This document shows positions 32,922-33,578 of a stretch of 33,578 nucleotides of DNA, piece by piece. How positions within the stretch are numbered: the stretch's first letter is position 1; each line of letters begins with the position of its first letter. The stretch lies in contig CAYZDF010000032.1 of NCBI GenBank assembly GCA_964477085.1, positions 1 through 33,578 on the forward strand, in the 5' to 3' direction. The translations under genes were made by a program, and so were the position numbers. This stretch comes from Dichloromethanomonas sp964477085 (GTDB lineage Bacteria > Bacillota > Desulfitobacteriia > Desulfitobacteriales > Syntrophobotulaceae). The notes under the pieces are model-generated. The model searched no databases, was not told the DNA's origin, and saw only the letters and a program-made list of their open reading frames with translations.

Positions 32922-33068
32922 TTATTTGTATGGAGGCTGTTTTATTTGCTCCATACTTCTATCAATCATATCTTTTAAAATCATATTGATTGTCTTTAAT
33001 GTCTTTTTATCCTGAGTTTGCCAATATAAATAGTCTTCCCAAGCTTCATCCGACCATATCTTATTCAT
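32922..33068 (-). pseudogene. YoeB/Txe-family toxin, truncated
   Basis: A 48-codon frame opens MNKIWSDEAWEDYLYWQTQD followed by KKTLKTIN, the N-terminal third of a YoeB ribosome-dependent mRNA endonuclease (normally about 85 residues). It then runs into IEQ/K-rich sequence and a stop. The catalytic Glu, Arg and His residues of the second half are absent. It overlaps the end of the antitoxin gene by 8 bases, the usual coupled arrangement. Confidence 0.7.
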
Positions 33069-33303
33069 CATCTACCTCAATCAAATCATGAACAGTACCC
33101 TTACCGGCATTTAGGTTTGTTATGGATTTTCTTAATCTTGTCAAATTGGTTTCGCTATAAAAGTAATCATCATTAACAATTAGGTCGAAAGGTATTCCAT
33201 GTTTTCGAACAACTGCTCTGGCAAAAACATTAAAGGCAGTTGTCATATTCAAACCCAATTCGGTACATATATCATCGAAATTCTTTTTCAGTTCCTCATC
33301 CAT
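33061..33303 (-). CDS. RelB/DinJ-family antitoxin, start codon probably lost
   Basis: Antitoxin of 80 residues from ATG 33303: a ribbon-helix-helix-type N-terminus (ELKKNFDDICTELGLNMTTA, FNVFARAVVRKHGIPFDL) then a toxin-binding tail rich in acidic residues, TVHDLIEVDDE. In the usual RelB/DinJ protein the first strand reads like INIRMDEEL. Those residues (FINIR) are encoded in frame just upstream, but no ATG, GTG or TTG lies before the stop codon there. The DNA-binding strand may therefore be cut off, and the protein may not autoregulate. It precedes and overlaps the truncated YoeB toxin. Confidence 0.75.
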   Translation of the reverse strand: MDEELKKNFDDICTELGLNMTTAFNVFARAVVRKHGIPFDLIVNDDYFYSETNLTRLRKSITNLNAGKGTVHDLIEVDDE

Positions 33304-33439
33304 ACGAATATTGATAAACTTTAAATAAACTGTATTTTATTCTTTGAAATAATTCATAGCATTATCTAATTTATCAATATTATTCTAATTATCTATAATA
33401 TTTCTATTATCTATTCCCACTCAGCTAATCCAAGCTTTT

Positions 33440-33498
33440 ACTAAACATATTTGTTTAGTTTAAATTCGCGGGGTCTAAACCCACCGCCTTTAGGCGGT
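33440..33498. mobile_element. Hairpins resembling an IS200/IS605-type left end
   Basis: Two perfect hairpins stand close together: ACTAAACA-TATT-TGTTTAGT (33440-33459) and ACCGCC-TTTA-GGCGGT (33483-33498). Between them lies GGGT-CTAA-ACCC (a third small stem). Subterminal hairpins with TTTA-type loops ahead of a short-leader gene are typical of this single-strand transposon family. The only other evidence is the gene start at 33564; the right end is outside the window. Confidence 0.4.
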
Positions 33499-33563
33499 AT
33501 ACGCTTTAAGCCTTAAGAAAACAGAAGGGGCTGGACATACTAAACTCCAAAAGGAGAAAAAGT

Positions 33564-33578
33564 ATGCCGGCAGAATAT
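33564..33578 (+). CDS. Start of a gene cut by the window edge (possible tnpA)
   Basis: Only five codons (MPAEY) are visible, following AAAGGAG at 7 bases, which marks a real start. It lies 65 bases after the IS-like hairpins, so a Y1 transposase (TnpA) is a fair guess, but the sequence itself cannot show it. Confidence 0.35.

Noticed and set aside
1..33578. CRISPR arrays, tRNA or rRNA genes
   Set aside because: I saw no regularly spaced repeats and no tRNA or rRNA sequence on either strand.

Overview
The window is about 33.6 kb of a low-to-mid G+C genome that carries most of a Gram-positive (Bacillota) flagellar and chemotaxis gene cluster. FliY with CheC-type phosphatase motifs, FlbD, FliW/CsrA, DUF6470, the flgM-flgN-flgK-flgL order, a flagellin lysine N-methylase (FliB) and a Gram-positive-type LexA box together suggest an anaerobic clostridial lineage. 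A Desulfitobacterium/Dehalobacter/Desulfosporosinus-like Peptococcaceae is my best guess. That is an inference from gene content, not from a search.

Layout. Positions 1-12147 (all minus strand, read right to left) form one tightly packed unit: cheA-cheW-cheB-flgC-fliE-fliF-fliG-fliH-fliI-fliJ-flbD-fliL-fliM-fliY. FliY runs off the left edge. Positions 12455-15394 (minus) hold flaG-fliD-fliS and a small FliT/FlgN-like gene, closed by an intrinsic terminator. Positions 15518-17193 hold the flagellin gene with its own terminator. Its leader carries two CsrA-box matches, one in a hairpin loop and one on the ribosome binding site. A lone acyltransferase gene (17424-18152, plus strand) with its own promoter and terminator sits between flagellin and the operon flgK-flgL-DUF6470-fliW-csrA-fliB (minus). 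flgM-flgN lie upstream of that operon. A good sigma-28 promoter for flgK is embedded in the terminator of flgM-flgN.

From 25376 the plus strand carries motA-motB, then a convergent Tat-exported M28 peptidase, then yaaR and cheR. After two terminators there is an SOS-type Y-family polymerase (dinB-like). Its promoter lies in a 48-bp near-perfect palindrome made of two identical LexA boxes, and a small conserved-looking unknown gene follows it.

The right-hand end (31255-33578) is accessory DNA. It holds a broken HicB antitoxin, an exported protein with stalk, PEGA and polysaccharide-deacetylase-like regions, a broken RelB/YoeB toxin-antitoxin pair, and what looks like the hairpin-bearing left end of an IS200/IS605-type element.

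How the parts work together. CheA, CheW, CheB, CheR and the FliM/FliY switch form the chemosensory core. FliE/F/G/H/I/J and FlgC build the basal body and export ATPase. FlgK, FlgL, FliD and flagellin build the filament. FlgN, FliS and perhaps the FliT-like protein chaperone the subunits. FlgM and FliW/CsrA time flagellin expression, and MotA/MotB power rotation. flgB, fliK, flgD, flgE, cheY, fliA and the flh/fliPQR export genes are not in the window. The usual positions of flgB and of fliK-flgD-flgE are closed up without a gap.
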